Source: Prevotella sp. (GTDB lineage: Bacteria; Bacteroidota; Bacteroidia; Bacteroidales; Bacteroidaceae). From it: a DNA stretch of 64,000 bases. The notes beneath the pieces are model-generated. The model had not been told where the DNA came from. It saw nothing but the letters and a program-made list of their open reading frames with translations, and made no database searches. Positions 1 to 9,238 of this stretch are shown here, piece after piece. The position numbers were made by a program, and so were the translations under genes. The stretch is from assembly GCA_017617615.1 (NCBI GenBank), contig JAFZVV010000002.1:1-64000 (forward strand), in the 5' to 3' direction. Positions within the stretch are counted from its first letter, which is position 1. Each line of letters begins with the position of its first letter.

Positions 1-141
1 TCATGGGATTTTATATGCCCATTTGATGTCAATACAGAGTGGGATTCCGAAGAAGAAACACTTTACTACAAAGGACTGTACGAAAAAGCATTAAAGAGCA
101 AGCGATGCGTTTATGATAATTTCTATGCATATGTCAAATGA
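1..141 (+). CDS. 3' end of an unidentified protein gene (partial)
   Basis: Reading from base 1 the frame stays open for 46 codons to a TGA at 139-141. The fragment is acidic and aromatic-rich (it begins SWDFICPFD and ends NFYAYVK). It is too short to assign a family. The gene starts outside the window. It converges on the GH127 gene, and a strong palindrome follows its stop, which fits a real 3' end. Confidence 0.6.
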   Translation, partial: SWDFICPFDVNTEWDSEEETLYYKGLYEKALKSKRCVYDNFYAYVK

Positions 142-202
142 CTATTGGCGACGCCTTCCGCGCCCTAATGACTTATGGGCATTAGAGTGATAGCCGAAAA
201 CC

Positions 203-245
203 AAACGCAATAGAGGCACCCAAATCGGGTGCCTCTATTGCGTTT
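203..245. terminator. Bidirectional intrinsic terminator
   Basis: This is a perfect palindrome with 19-bp arms at 203-221 and 227-245 around a 5-base loop (AAATC). The outer arms are A/T-rich, so each strand ends in a short U-run. It lies between the stop of the partial gene and the 3' end of GH127, so it can serve both convergent genes. Confidence 0.9.
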
Positions 246-261
246 CTATGGCGTCTGCAGG

Positions 262-2634
262 TTAGTTCTTCACCAACCGCACTTCGTAGATTTCACCAAT
301 CTGCTTGTTGGGCTTGGCAACGAACTTCACACGCACCTGAGACTTGCCCTTGAGCAGGTCGGCGGGGATGGGATAGGTCTCGTACTTGAACTCCGAGATG
401 CGGTATTTGCCGGTGTTGTTCACCGACTGGACAAGGGTGTCATCGACATAGATATCGAACTCGTGGGTCTTCCACTCGCCCACGCCCCAGTACTTCAGCC
501 GGAGACTGAGGTCGGTGAGGCCGTTGGTCTGCATCAGGTAACTGAAATAATGGCCGTCGCGGGCATCACGGAAGAACACATCGTTGGAATTACCGGTATA
601 GGAGCGGTCGGTCTCCATCTTATGGTCGGTCTCGGGCTGTTGCTCACCCGGCTGCACCTTGTCGACGGTGCGGGCCTCGAGGGCCTGCCGTTCCTGCTCC
701 TCTCGGGCCAGTCCGTCGAGATAGCCCTTGTAGTTCTTCTCCGAGAGCGCCAGCCAATACATCATATAGCGTGCGTCGTGAATCTCGAAGAAAGGCTGCA
801 ACTCGTTGTGGATGCCGTTCTCCATCCTTGTGCTGAGCGTGAAGTGGAGGGGACGGCCTGCAACGGGCTGCAACTCGTTGGCGATGTCGTCGATATGGTT
901 GTTGATGAGGATGGGCGCCTCGTTGATGGGCAGTTTCCTGCCACTGGCATATTGTCCGAAGCGGCTGTCGTCGGCGATGAGGTGTGCCAGGTCCTCGGTG
1001 CCCGTCTTCATGCCGAGGAGGATGGGCCCATGCATGAGGGCGACATACTGCGGCACGTTGGGCAGGTACTTCACGCTGTTGTGCATGGGGAAGGAAACTT
1101 CCACCACGTCGCCCTTCTTCCACTTACGCTGGATGGCGACATACGACGACGGACCCGTGACGATGTCGACAGGCTTCCCGTTCACCTTCACGGCGAACTC
1201 TCCCGGCTTCACCCATCCCGGGTAGCGCACGAGCAGCTGGAACTCACCCTTTCCCCCGGTCACCGTGATGCGGCTCGTCTCGCCATAGGGGAAGGCGGTC
1301 TCCTGACGCAGCACCACATTCTTCTCCTTCCAGTTGAGTTCGGAAGCCACGAAGAGGTTGACGAAGAGGCTCGTGCCTTTCTTCGTATAGACGAACTGCC
1401 CATACTTGCCGTGGTTCTCCATGCCCGTTCCCACGCAGCACCACATCGCCTCGTTGGGAGCAGAATAGTTGCGGTAATGGCGCGGACGGGCTGGTGTGAA
1501 GTACACATAACCGCCGTGTTCGGGATGCTGGGTGGAGAGGATATGGTTGAACGTCGCCAGTTCATAATAGTCGGCGAAACGTGCCTCGGGATTGCGGCGG
1601 TGCAGGTTCTCGGTGAGTTTGAGCATATTGTTGGTGTTGCAACTCTCCGGACCATCGATGTCGTTGATGAAGTCGGTGCACGCCTCCTTGCTGGGGAAGT
1701 GCTCGCGACGGCTGTCGCCGCCGAAAGCCAGTGAGCGCTCGCCCGTGACGATGTCCCAGAAGAAAGCGCTGGCATTGTGGAAGGTCTCGTCGCCGTTCAG
1801 TTCGGCGATGCGCTCGAAGCCCACCACCTTCGGCACCTGCGTGTTGGCGTGCATGTTGTCGAGACAGTCCTGGCGCTGCGACATCGGCGTGAGCAACCGG
1901 CGGTGGGAGAAACGCCTTGCCACATCGAGGTATTTCCGCTCCTTGGTGATGGCGTAGGCATCGGCGAGCACCTCGTTCATGCCGCCGTGCTCGTTGTCGA
2001 GCATCCGCTCCATCTGTTCGTCGGAGAGTCCGGCAGTGAGGTCGATGGCCCAGTCGCAGAAGCCCAGGAAGAGTTTCTTCGCCTGTTCGTTGCCACAGTA
2101 CACCCACGCGTCGCGCAGCCCGGCGTACATCTTATGGAGATTATAGAACGGTGCCCATGAACCGAAATAGGTGCCGAAATCACCTTTCTTGAATGTAGAC
2201 CACAGGCGGTCGCTGCCGGGCATGCCGCCCACATATCCCCTGCCCCACTCCGGGTGGTTCCTGACATTGGCATCGGCACATTCCTGCAACTCACTGAGCA
2301 TATACTCCATGCGCTGGCGGCACTCGTCGCTGCCCGTGGCGGTATTGATGGCCATGGCGGTGAGGTAGTGGCCACCCACATGACCGTCGAGCCCGTCCCA
2401 GTTGGGATAGGCCTTGGCCTTGGGGGTGAGTCCCGCCTCCTTGCGGTAGGGTGCCAGCAGGCGGTCGCAGTCGTACTGGAGCAAGGTCTTGATATTCAGG
2501 TCGCGGGCTTTCTTCAGCGGACCGTCGAGGAGTGTCACGTCGCCGAGGGGGAACTCATCGGCATAAAGCTTGTCTTGTGCCTGGGCCATCGAAGCGACGG
2601 CCAGGAGCGTGGTGAGGATAAGGAGTTTTTTCAT
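262..2634 (-). CDS. GH127 beta-L-arabinofuranosidase-like glycoside hydrolase, exported
   Basis: The 790-aa protein starts with a clear signal peptide (MKKLLILTTLLAVASMAQA). The body matches the DUF1680/GH127 family, a six-hairpin barrel followed by beta domains. Known GH127 enzymes remove terminal beta-L-arabinofuranose with a zinc-bound cysteine nucleophile. The expected zinc and catalytic set is visible: Glu330 and Cys332 in GPESC, and Cys399-Cys400 in MWCCVGTG, with spacing close to that of Bifidobacterium HypBA1 (from memory). The C-terminal 130 residues form an extra beta-rich region after a charged linker near residue 650. It is expected to be periplasmic and to release arabinose from plant glycans. 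The family is firm; the exact substrate is inferred. Confidence 0.93.
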   Translation of the reverse strand: MKKLLILTTLLAVASMAQAQDKLYADEFPLGDVTLLDGPLKKARDLNIKTLLQYDCDRLLAPYRKEAGLTPKAKAYPNWDGLDGHVGGHYLTAMAINTATGSDECRQRMEYMLSELQECADANVRNHPEWGRGYVGGMPGSDRLWSTFKKGDFGTYFGSWAPFYNLHKMYAGLRDAWVYCGNEQAKKLFLGFCDWAIDLTAGLSDEQMERMLDNEHGGMNEVLADAYAITKERKYLDVARRFSHRRLLTPMSQRQDCLDNMHANTQVPKVVGFERIAELNGDETFHNASAFFWDIVTGERSLAFGGDSRREHFPSKEACTDFINDIDGPESCNTNNMLKLTENLHRRNPEARFADYYELATFNHILSTQHPEHGGYVYFTPARPRHYRNYSAPNEAMWCCVGTGMENHGKYGQFVYTKKGTSLFVNLFVASELNWKEKNVVLRQETAFPYGETSRITVTGGKGEFQLLVRYPGWVKPGEFAVKVNGKPVDIVTGPSSYVAIQRKWKKGDVVEVSFPMHNSVKYLPNVPQYVALMHGPILLGMKTGTEDLAHLIADDSRFGQYASGRKLPINEAPILINNHIDDIANELQPVAGRPLHFTLSTRMENGIHNELQPFFEIHDARYMMYWLALSEKNYKGYLDGLAREEQERQALEARTVDKVQPGEQQPETDHKMETDRSYTGNSNDVFFRDARDGHYFSYLMQTNGLTDLSLRLKYWGVGEWKTHEFDIYVDDTLVQSVNNTGKYRISEFKYETYPIPADLLKGKSQVRVKFVAKPNKQIGEIYEVRLVKN

Positions 2635-2666
2635 CTTGTTTGGATAACGGAAGATTAGTTTCGTTG

Positions 2667-2674
2667 CAAAAGTA
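2667..2674 (-). promoter_or_regulatory. Bacteroidota -7 promoter box for GH127
   Basis: The minus strand reads TACTTTTG, matching TAnnTTTG, 33 bases upstream of the GH127 start. No clear TTTG was found at -33. Confidence 0.6.
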
Positions 2675-2754
2675 TATAAAAAAATCCATATTTTTTACGT
2701 CTGACGGAAAAAAGTCGTGTAGGGAACAAGAAGGAGGGGAAGGGGGAAACTGTT

Positions 2755-2840
2755 CAAGTTTCGCTCAACTTTCAGAAGTTAAAGGGATGCTTAAACGGGC
2801 TTCGTCCGATTGAAGATTGAAGATTGAAGATTGAAAATTG
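2755..2840. repeat. Degenerate copy of the modular intergenic repeat
   Basis: It begins with a reverse-oriented fragment (TTTCGCTCAAC...GAAGTTAAAGGG) also seen at 61332 and, inverted, at 30880. An imperfect GGGC-TTC-GTCC hairpin follows, then four ATTGAAG/ATTGAAA heptads. The rest of the 2635-3133 gap holds the promoter of the next gene and a small hairpin ACTCC-TTC-GGAGT at 3075-3087; nothing else is recognised. Confidence 0.7.
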
Positions 2841-2990
2841 CCTCATTAATTAGCATTTGGAGGTATATTTTTCCCTTTCTGAATAGTTTTAACCCTATTA
2901 TAGTCCTTAATTATTCCTACTTGCGGAAGTTAAAAACACTTGCCTTACAAAGAAAACAGGGAAGAATGTATGTTATCCATTATTTTTTTA

Positions 2991-2998
2991 TAATTTTG
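2991..2998 (+). promoter_or_regulatory. Bacteroidota -7 promoter box
   Basis: TAATTTTG matches TAnnTTTG and lies about 136 bases upstream of the 3134 gene, implying a long 5' UTR of about 130 bases. The UTR contains a small hairpin at 3075-3087. Confidence 0.55.
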
Positions 2999-3133
2999 CA
3001 AAAATCCATCATGTAAACACGAGAAAACTCCGGCCAAGCGGTTTTCCCACCATTTCAAGATGATGTATGACGTCACTCCTTCGGAGTATCTGAGAAAAAC
3101 AAGAACAATACCTAAAGAAATGCCTGATTTGAA

Positions 3134-5014
3134 ATGACGAACAAGAACCTAAGAAAACTGATGATGCTGTTGGCATGCCTGTTGGCCACCACCATGCAGG
3201 CAGGCAAGTACAAGAACTTCAAGGTGTCGACCTATATCCGTGCACAGGACGTGGCACGCATGGACGATGAGAAGTTCCTGAAATCCACCTGGGAGACGGT
3301 GAGCAGCCAGGTAGACCTCGACAAGATCTACCTCGAGACCCACCGCGACGCGTTCATCGTGCCCGAGAAGACGCTCAACAAGGTGAAGAAATTCTTCCTT
3401 TCGAAGGGACTGGAGGTAGGCGGTGGCATCACGTTCACCCGGTCGGAGCCCACCGATTTCGAGACCTACAGTTACGCCCGTGAGGACGAACGGCAGATGG
3501 TGAAGCATATCTCCGAATACACCGCGAAGTTCTTCGATGACATCATCCTCGACGACTTCTTCTTCATCGACCTGAAGAACGACGACGAGATAGCCGCCAA
3601 GGGCAGCAAGAGCTGGACGGAATACCGCCTGCGCCTGATGGCGGATGCCGGGCGCGAACTGGTGGTGGGACCCGCGAAGGCGGTGAACCCGAAGGTGAAG
3701 GTCATCGTGAAATACCCCAACTGGTATGACCACTTCCACGGCCTGGGATTCAACCTCGAGGAGGAGCCCAGCTATTTCGATGGCATCTGGACAGGCACCG
3801 AAACCCGCGACCCCGCCTCGGCACAACACCTGCAGAACTACCTGAGCTACAATATCGTGCGCTACTTCGAGAATATCGCCCCTGGCCGCAACCTCGGCGG
3901 ATGGGTGGATGCCGGCGGCATCAACATGAGCATGGACCGCTACGCAGAGCAACTGCACCTGACGATGCTTGGCCGTGTGCCTGAAATCATCCTCTGGAAC
4001 TACATGCAACTGGTGGAAGTGAAAATCTCGCCGTCGATGCGCGCCGCATGGCAGTCGGAGGGCGGCAACAGTTTCCGCTACGACGAGATGGTGGCTCCCT
4101 ACACCCGCGACGGCAAGACCATCACCCCCAGCACGATGGCCCGCTTTGCCGACCAGACCCTCCATCAGACCGACCGGCTGATGAGTCTGCTGGGCAAGCC
4201 CATCGGACTGGCATCATACAAGCCCTATCACTCCTCGGGAGAGGACTTCCTGCAGAACTACCTCGGCATGATCGGACTGCCCATGGACATGCACCCGCAG
4301 TGGCTTGACGACCGCCAGCAAATCCTGCTCACCCAACAAGCAGCCAAGGACCCACAGCTGGTGGAGAAAATCAAGCGGCAACTGCGCAAGGGTGGCGACG
4401 TCATCATCACCACCGGCTTGCTGAAGGTCATCAAGGACGACCTGGCCGACGTGGTGGAACTCTACTGCGGTGACCTGAAAGCCATCGTCAACGACTTCGG
4501 CCGTTCGGGCAAGTCGGAGCGTGAGTTCATCATCCCCCAGGTGAAATACTTCACCAACGACGCCTGGGAGGTGGTGAGTGCCGGCCGACCGCTCACCGGG
4601 GGCGTCTCGGGCTATCCCATCCTGTTGCGCGACACCTATTCGAAGGGCATCCTCTTCGTGCTCACCATCCCCGACGACTTCGGCAACCTCTACGACTTCC
4701 CCGCCGGTGCGCTCAACATCATCCGCAGCGTGATGAGCAAGGACGTGGGGGCATATATCGAAGGACCATCGAAGGTGTCGCTCTTCCCCTATGACAACAA
4801 GACCATGGTGGTGGAGAACTTCAACGACAATGCCGTAAAACTACGTGTGGTAGTAAACGCCAAGATAAGCCAGCTTCGCAACCTGCTCACCGGCGAGGAG
4901 TACAAGCCCGCCCAGGTGCCCGTGAGCCGCTGGCGGTTTGTGGGCTATACCGACAATCAGACCGTGTTCGACATCCAACTGCCAGCCCACAGCTATATCG
5001 GACTGGGATACTGA
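3134..5014 (+). CDS. Exported TIM-barrel-like putative glycosidase of unrecognised family
   Basis: The 626-aa protein begins with a signal peptide (about residues 1-23, ending MQAG). Its first two thirds alternate strand-like and helix-like segments as in a TIM barrel. Acidic and aromatic motifs sit at strand ends: FFDDIILDDFFFIDL near 133-147, WTGTETRD near 217-224, and a Trp-rich stretch WVDAGG near 257. The last 200 residues look like a Rossmann-type or glutamine-amidotransferase-like segment (QLRKGGDVIITTGLL) followed by a beta domain, as in GH42-like enzymes. It sits between GH127 and GH3 genes, so a glycan-degrading role is inferred. No CAZy family could be assigned; Asp136/Asp137 and Glu220 are candidate catalytic acids only. 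Confidence 0.75.
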   Translation: MTNKNLRKLMMLLACLLATTMQAGKYKNFKVSTYIRAQDVARMDDEKFLKSTWETVSSQVDLDKIYLETHRDAFIVPEKTLNKVKKFFLSKGLEVGGGITFTRSEPTDFETYSYAREDERQMVKHISEYTAKFFDDIILDDFFFIDLKNDDEIAAKGSKSWTEYRLRLMADAGRELVVGPAKAVNPKVKVIVKYPNWYDHFHGLGFNLEEEPSYFDGIWTGTETRDPASAQHLQNYLSYNIVRYFENIAPGRNLGGWVDAGGINMSMDRYAEQLHLTMLGRVPEIILWNYMQLVEVKISPSMRAAWQSEGGNSFRYDEMVAPYTRDGKTITPSTMARFADQTLHQTDRLMSLLGKPIGLASYKPYHSSGEDFLQNYLGMIGLPMDMHPQWLDDRQQILLTQQAAKDPQLVEKIKRQLRKGGDVIITTGLLKVIKDDLADVVELYCGDLKAIVNDFGRSGKSEREFIIPQVKYFTNDAWEVVSAGRPLTGGVSGYPILLRDTYSKGILFVLTIPDDFGNLYDFPAGALNIIRSVMSKDVGAYIEGPSKVSLFPYDNKTMVVENFNDNAVKLRVVVNAKISQLRNLLTGEEYKPAQVPVSRWRFVGYTDNQTVFDIQLPAHSYIGLGY

Positions 5015-5024
5015 AATGTGGTTT

Positions 5025-5408
5025 GAGGTTTGATTTCGGGCGAAGCCCGATTGAAAATATTGGTGATGATGGGCTTAATGGGCAGAATGGGCAATATGGG
5101 CAATATGGGCAGAGTCGCAAATCATATGTCCCTTTAACTTCCCTTTAACTTCCCTTTAACTCCCCTTTAACTTCCCTTTAACTTCCCTTCAGAAAATCAA
5201 TTTTGAATATTCAATCAGCCGAAGGCTGAACTCAATTTTCAATTTTCAATTTTGAATTTTCAATCAGCCGAAGGCTGAAATCAATTTTCAATTTTGAATT
5301 TTCAATCAGCCGAAGGCTGAAATCAATCTTCAATCAGCCGAAGGCTGAAATCAATCTTCAATCGGGCGAAGCCCGCTTAACTTCCCTTCCATTCCCTTCA
5401 TAAAACCC
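5025..5408 (+). repeat. Longest copy of the modular intergenic repeat
   Basis: Module order is: GAGGTTTGATTTC, hairpin GGGC-GAA-GCCC (5037-5049), one ATTGAAA heptad, TTGGTGATGATGGGC, about five AATGGGCAG nonamers, core GAGTCGCAAATCATATGTCC (5112-5131), about six CCCTTTAACTT undecamers, then four hairpins CAGCC-GAA-GGCTG separated by CAATTTT heptads, a second GGGC-GAA-GCCC hairpin, and a closing CCCTTCCATTCCCTTCA. It fills the whole gap ahead of the GH3 gene. Confidence 0.93.
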
Positions 5409-5426
5409 TTGAAACATGAAATAATT

Positions 5427-7637
5427 ATGAGATACCCTACAAGAACGCTTATCGTCATTGCGGCGATGGCCATGGCCACTACGCTATTGGCACAACCCTA
5501 CCGCTCACGCCTCACCAGCCATGAGCAAGAGATTGAGAGCCTCATCAGCAAGATGACCCTCGAAGAGAAAATCGCCATGCTGCATGGCAAGAACATGTTC
5601 TCCTCGGAGGGCATTCCACGCCTCGGCATCGCCGACATGGAATATGCCGACGGACCCTTCGGCATCCGCGAGGAGATGGAGCCACACTCCTGGAACTCGC
5701 TGCACCTGACCACCGACTCCGCCACGTTCTTCCCCACAGGGTCGGCACTGGCAGCCACATGGAGCACGCAGTGGGCACATGCCTACGGCCGTGGCATGGG
5801 ACATGAGGCGCGGCTGCGCGGCAAGGACATGATTCTGGGACCTGCCATCAACATCCAGCGCATCCCCACCGGCGGGCGCACCTACGAATACCTGAGCGAA
5901 GACCCATTGCTCAGCGGTCTCCTCTCCGTGGCCTATACCATGGGAGCACAGGAGACGGGCACCGCCGTTTGCCTGAAACACTATGCCCTGAACAATCAGG
6001 AAGACTACCGTGGGTTCGTCGACGTGCACATTTCCGACCGCGCCATGCACGAAATCTACCTCCGGCCGTTCGAGATGGCGGTACGCGAGGGTGACGCATG
6101 GGGGGTGATGGCAGCATACAACAAGGTAGACGGACGCTGGTGCTCGGAGAACGAGCGGCTGCTCACCACCATCCTCCGTCAGCAGTGGGGGTTCCCTGGC
6201 ATGGTCATCAGCGACTGGGGTGGCGTACATTCCACCGTCGATGCCGTTACAGCGGGCATGAACGTGGAGATGCCAGGCAGCCGTTTCATGGGTCAGGCAT
6301 TACTCGACTCGGTGAAAGCGGGCAAGGTGAGCGAGGCGGTCATCGACCAGCGGGTGAGGGAGATTCTCCGTGTGCGCCTCACGGTGCCCCCCATTGCCAA
6401 AGAGGAGGCCAACCGCCGTGCTACGGGTAATCCCGAGGAGATGACGACTGCCTTAGAGGTGGCGCGCCGCTCCATCGTGTTGCTCAAGAACCAGCAGCTG
6501 TTGCCCATCGACCTGAAACGAACGAAACGCATCCTCGTCGTGGGCGAGAATGCCGTCACCAAGATGGCACTGGGTGGCGTGGGTGCCGGAGTGAAGACCA
6601 ACCGCGAAATCACACCCCTGGAAGGACTGCAGGCACTGGTGGGCAACCAGGCGAAGATTACCTATGTGCCGGGATACAAGAGTTTCACCCGTGAACTGCG
6701 CGCGAAGCGCCAGGAGCCCCAGCAGCCTGCCGACAAGCAACTCCTTTCCGAAGCCGTGAAAGCGGCGAAGCGTGCCGACCTCGTGGTTTTCTTCGCCGGC
6801 GACAACCGCGAAGTGGAGACCGAGGGGTCCGACCGCAAGACCATCACGCTACCCTCAGATCAGGACGAGTTGGCTACCGCCCTCGCCAAGGCCAACAAGC
6901 GCATGGTCACCGTCATCGTGTCGGGCGGTCCCGTCGATGTGCGTACGGTGAGCGAGGTGTCGGGGGCGTTGCTGGCGTCATGGTTCAATGGCTCGATGGG
7001 TGGTCAGGCGCTGGCAGAGGTGCTCACAGGCAAAATATCGCCTTCAGGCAAACTGCCCATGACATGGCCCAAGAAGCTTGAAGACGTGCCCGCCTATGCC
7101 ACGGGCAGTTACCCCCAGAAGCTTGACAACAACGACCAAGGCGACATCTTCGTGGGACTACAGCAGAACAGGAGCAACGACCGCCGTCAGCAACTCGTCG
7201 CGCCCTATGCCGAAGAGGAGTTGGTAGGCTACCGCTGGTATGACGACAAGGGCGTGGCACCCGCCTACCCCTTCGGCTTCGGCCTGTCGTATGCGCAATT
7301 CCAATACAGCGACCTCACGGTGACGCCTACGGTCAGTGGCGTGGAGGTGCGTTTCGTGCTTACCAACACGTCGGCGACAGATGCCGAGGAGGTGGCACAG
7401 GTATATGTCTCACGGCCACATTCGCGCATCGCCCGTCCGGTGAAGGAACTGAAAGGATTCCAGCGTGTGGCGCTGAAGGCAGGAGAGCGCAAGACCGTCA
7501 CGATAGCCCTGCGCCGTGCCGACCTCTGCCATTGGGACGAGGCTGCCCAGACGTGGATGCTCGAGCCCGGAGCGCTGCATGTATCAGTAGGCGGCTCGTC
7601 GGACAACCTGCCCCTGGGAGGAGATACGGAAATCTGA
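5427..7637 (+). CDS. GH3 beta-glucosidase/beta-xylosidase-type glycoside hydrolase, exported
   Basis: I chose the ATG at 5427, which gives a signal peptide (MRYPTRTLIVIAAMAMA, cleavage after LAQ). The upstream in-frame TTG is less likely. The 736-aa protein has the usual GH3 order: barrel domain (about 30-330), alpha/beta sandwich (about 350-590) and a C-terminal fibronectin-III-like domain (about 630-725). The nucleophile is Asp263 in VISDWGG. The substrate-binding KHY motif (CLKHYALNN) and the DGP motif near residue 75 are present. The family hydrolyses beta-glucosides, beta-xylosides or related links from the non-reducing end. It probably acts in the periplasm on oligosaccharides; specificity cannot be read from sequence alone. 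Confidence 0.95.
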   Translation: MRYPTRTLIVIAAMAMATTLLAQPYRSRLTSHEQEIESLISKMTLEEKIAMLHGKNMFSSEGIPRLGIADMEYADGPFGIREEMEPHSWNSLHLTTDSATFFPTGSALAATWSTQWAHAYGRGMGHEARLRGKDMILGPAINIQRIPTGGRTYEYLSEDPLLSGLLSVAYTMGAQETGTAVCLKHYALNNQEDYRGFVDVHISDRAMHEIYLRPFEMAVREGDAWGVMAAYNKVDGRWCSENERLLTTILRQQWGFPGMVISDWGGVHSTVDAVTAGMNVEMPGSRFMGQALLDSVKAGKVSEAVIDQRVREILRVRLTVPPIAKEEANRRATGNPEEMTTALEVARRSIVLLKNQQLLPIDLKRTKRILVVGENAVTKMALGGVGAGVKTNREITPLEGLQALVGNQAKITYVPGYKSFTRELRAKRQEPQQPADKQLLSEAVKAAKRADLVVFFAGDNREVETEGSDRKTITLPSDQDELATALAKANKRMVTVIVSGGPVDVRTVSEVSGALLASWFNGSMGGQALAEVLTGKISPSGKLPMTWPKKLEDVPAYATGSYPQKLDNNDQGDIFVGLQQNRSNDRRQQLVAPYAEEELVGYRWYDDKGVAPAYPFGFGLSYAQFQYSDLTVTPTVSGVEVRFVLTNTSATDAEEVAQVYVSRPHSRIARPVKELKGFQRVALKAGERKTVTIALRRADLCHWDEAAQTWMLEPGALHVSVGGSSDNLPLGGDTEI

Positions 7638-7648
7638 GCCACACCACC

Positions 7649-7686
7649 GACCAGCACGGCAGGTGTCCGCAACTGCCGTACTGGTC
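7649..7686 (+). terminator. Hairpin after GH3, possible terminator
   Basis: Arms GACCAGCACGGCA and TGCCGTACTGGTC pair with one mismatch, 11 bases after the GH3 stop. No U-tract follows, so it may act as an mRNA 3'-end stabiliser rather than a true terminator. Confidence 0.45.
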
Positions 7687-7730
7687 GTCAGCCAATCCAT
7701 TCTATTCTGGAAACACAAAAACCTATATCT

Positions 7731-8297
7731 ATGATTAAAGCAAATGTACTTCTCTTGTCGGTCATGGCATTCTTCTGTCAGGCTGTCGATGTCATGGCCC
7801 AAGGCGAGCCAAAGGAAATCGTTGTCGTAATGAAAAGTAACTACACGTATGAAGACCCCCGTTGGTCACAGTCAGTAACCTTGGAAAAGGGTGAAGTCAT
7901 CACGGTGATGGACGATGGGAGCGACACATACGACTTTTGGCCTTACCCTGCAGCCAATGTCGGGATTCCCAAAAACGTTACCCGTCTGCCTGGGTCAAAC
8001 GGCGAACGCTACATCCAGATTAATGGCACGAACGTAAGGCTAAGGCAAGGCCCTTCCACCACCTACGGATATTATTGCTACAATGCGGCAAGCACCGCCT
8101 CGGTGTATCACAACCAGTTTATCCGCGACAACAGGAAACCCAATACCGATGACTGGGGACTAATGGCGGAGTGGGAACCCTACTACCTTCCGAAGGGTAC
8201 CCGACTACCCTATCTGGGTAAGAAGAATGGTTTTTACCTGACCATGTTCAATGGCACGAAGTTTTATATTTCCGCGAAATACTGTCTGCTGAAATAG
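7731..8297 (+). CDS. Small exported protein with an SH3-like segment, function unknown
   Basis: The 188-aa protein has a signal peptide (about 1-24, ending VMAQ). The middle contains INGTNVRLRQGPSTTYGYY, which resembles the first strands of a bacterial SH3 (SH3_3) domain. Such domains often bind peptidoglycan or other ligands. The C-terminal half is Tyr/Trp-rich and ends in a short strand motif KFYISAKYCLLK. Codon use is more AT-rich than the glycosidase genes around it. The gene is followed at once by a palindromic terminator and converges on the 8328 gene. I do not recognise a specific function. Confidence 0.75.
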   Translation: MIKANVLLLSVMAFFCQAVDVMAQGEPKEIVVVMKSNYTYEDPRWSQSVTLEKGEVITVMDDGSDTYDFWPYPAANVGIPKNVTRLPGSNGERYIQINGTNVRLRQGPSTTYGYYCYNAASTASVYHNQFIRDNRKPNTDDWGLMAEWEPYYLPKGTRLPYLGKKNGFYLTMFNGTKFYISAKYCLLK

Positions 8298-8303
8298 AGA
8301 TAT

Positions 8304-8326
8304 TGAGTCCACTCTAAGTGGACTCA
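8304..8326. terminator. Bidirectional terminator between convergent genes
   Basis: Perfect 10-bp arms TGAGTCCACT and AGTGGACTCA surround a CTA loop. GTTATTTT follows on the plus strand. It begins seven bases after one stop codon and abuts the other gene's stop. Confidence 0.88.
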
Positions 8327-8327
8327 G

Positions 8328-9167
8328 TTATTTTACTTCTTGAATGATTGTTGGTGCTTCGCTCTCTGGAAAAGCCTTTGAAAAAATCCGGTCTGATTCC
8401 TCAACAGTGATTTTGCGTTCAATCAGTCCCGCTGCAGCACGGCAGCCTTCCAGGAAATCCGCTTTCGTAAATTGGAATGAAAACTGTTCCAAGAGAACAG
8501 AACTGCCAATAAAAGTCCCATAATCATAAGGGCGAAGTTCTGATTCTTGCTGGCCATCAAATGACAGCATTTTCACCATGTGTGCAAATCCAGCAACATA
8601 GGCTTCATAATCTGCGGGGGCTTCTTTCTCGGTTTTTCCCGTCGCCTCATGGATATACCCCTGAAGGCCTGGCTGCAATCCTTTCATGATGCCAAAATAA
8701 GTAAAGAATCGACATCTATCCTCTTCTGGTAAATCAACAGGATCCATGTCCTGGGGCAGTCCTTTTATGAATGCATTGATTTTGATGGTGTCCTGCGGCA
8801 GCGTCAACTCGTGATGGACCACTTTCGTCAAACCTGCCAGGATGCAATCGAATGGTATCACATCTTTTTGAGATTGGATGCCATCTGAAAAGAACACCGC
8901 TTGCATCACACCCAGATTAAAGGAAAGCTTCTTGATGGAATCCTGCGAATACTTCATATAGACAAGATTATCTTCCAAACCGCGTATCAGTTCAGCAAGA
9001 TTGTCCTTGTTATATTCGAATGCAGGGAGCATGGAATCCTTGTTTTCAACAAAAGAACGGATGACCTTGTCACCAAAAACATACGATACCGAGTCAAGGC
9101 TTGCCTCTTCAGCATGTGATGCCATGCCGATGGAAAAAAGAAAGAGGATTAAAAAGAGCTGTTTCAT
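8328..9167 (-). CDS. Exported protein of unknown function, FKBP-N-like repeats
   Basis: The start is the ATG at 9167, giving 279 aa with a signal peptide (MKQLFLILFLFSIGMASHA). Upstream codons in the same frame read through the antisense of a tRNA gene and are not protein. The protein has two similar alpha-helical segments (SYVFGDKVIRSFVENK... and FIGSSVLLEQFSFQFTKADFLEG) that resemble the dimerising N-terminal helices of FKBP-type prolyl isomerases: a short YxxG then helix then FxxG pattern. No isomerase domain is present. Function is unknown; a periplasmic role is inferred from the signal. Confidence 0.75.
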   Translation of the reverse strand: MKQLFLILFLFSIGMASHAEEASLDSVSYVFGDKVIRSFVENKDSMLPAFEYNKDNLAELIRGLEDNLVYMKYSQDSIKKLSFNLGVMQAVFFSDGIQSQKDVIPFDCILAGLTKVVHHELTLPQDTIKINAFIKGLPQDMDPVDLPEEDRCRFFTYFGIMKGLQPGLQGYIHEATGKTEKEAPADYEAYVAGFAHMVKMLSFDGQQESELRPYDYGTFIGSSVLLEQFSFQFTKADFLEGCRAAAGLIERKITVEESDRIFSKAFPESEAPTIIQEVK

Positions 9168-9185
9168 GATGTGTTGCAAATAAAA

Positions 9186-9230
9186 GGACAGGTTTTTGAT
9201 TGAATTTACATCGCAATCAAAGACCTGTCC
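9186..9230 (-). terminator. Intrinsic terminator of the tRNA-Leu gene
   Basis: On the minus strand GGACAGGTCTTTGATTG pairs with CAATCAAAAACCTGTCC with one mismatch. TTTTATTT follows immediately. It starts nine bases after the tRNA CCA end. Confidence 0.88.
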
Positions 9231-9238
9231 CCGTGTTA

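Noticed and set aside
229..1734. Long open frame on the plus strand across GH127
   Set aside because: It is antisense to a gene with clear catalytic motifs and a signal peptide; GC-rich codon bias opens this frame.
2831..3016. 61-aa plus-strand frame
   Set aside because: It begins in a repeat, overlaps the promoter of the next gene and has no recognisable feature.
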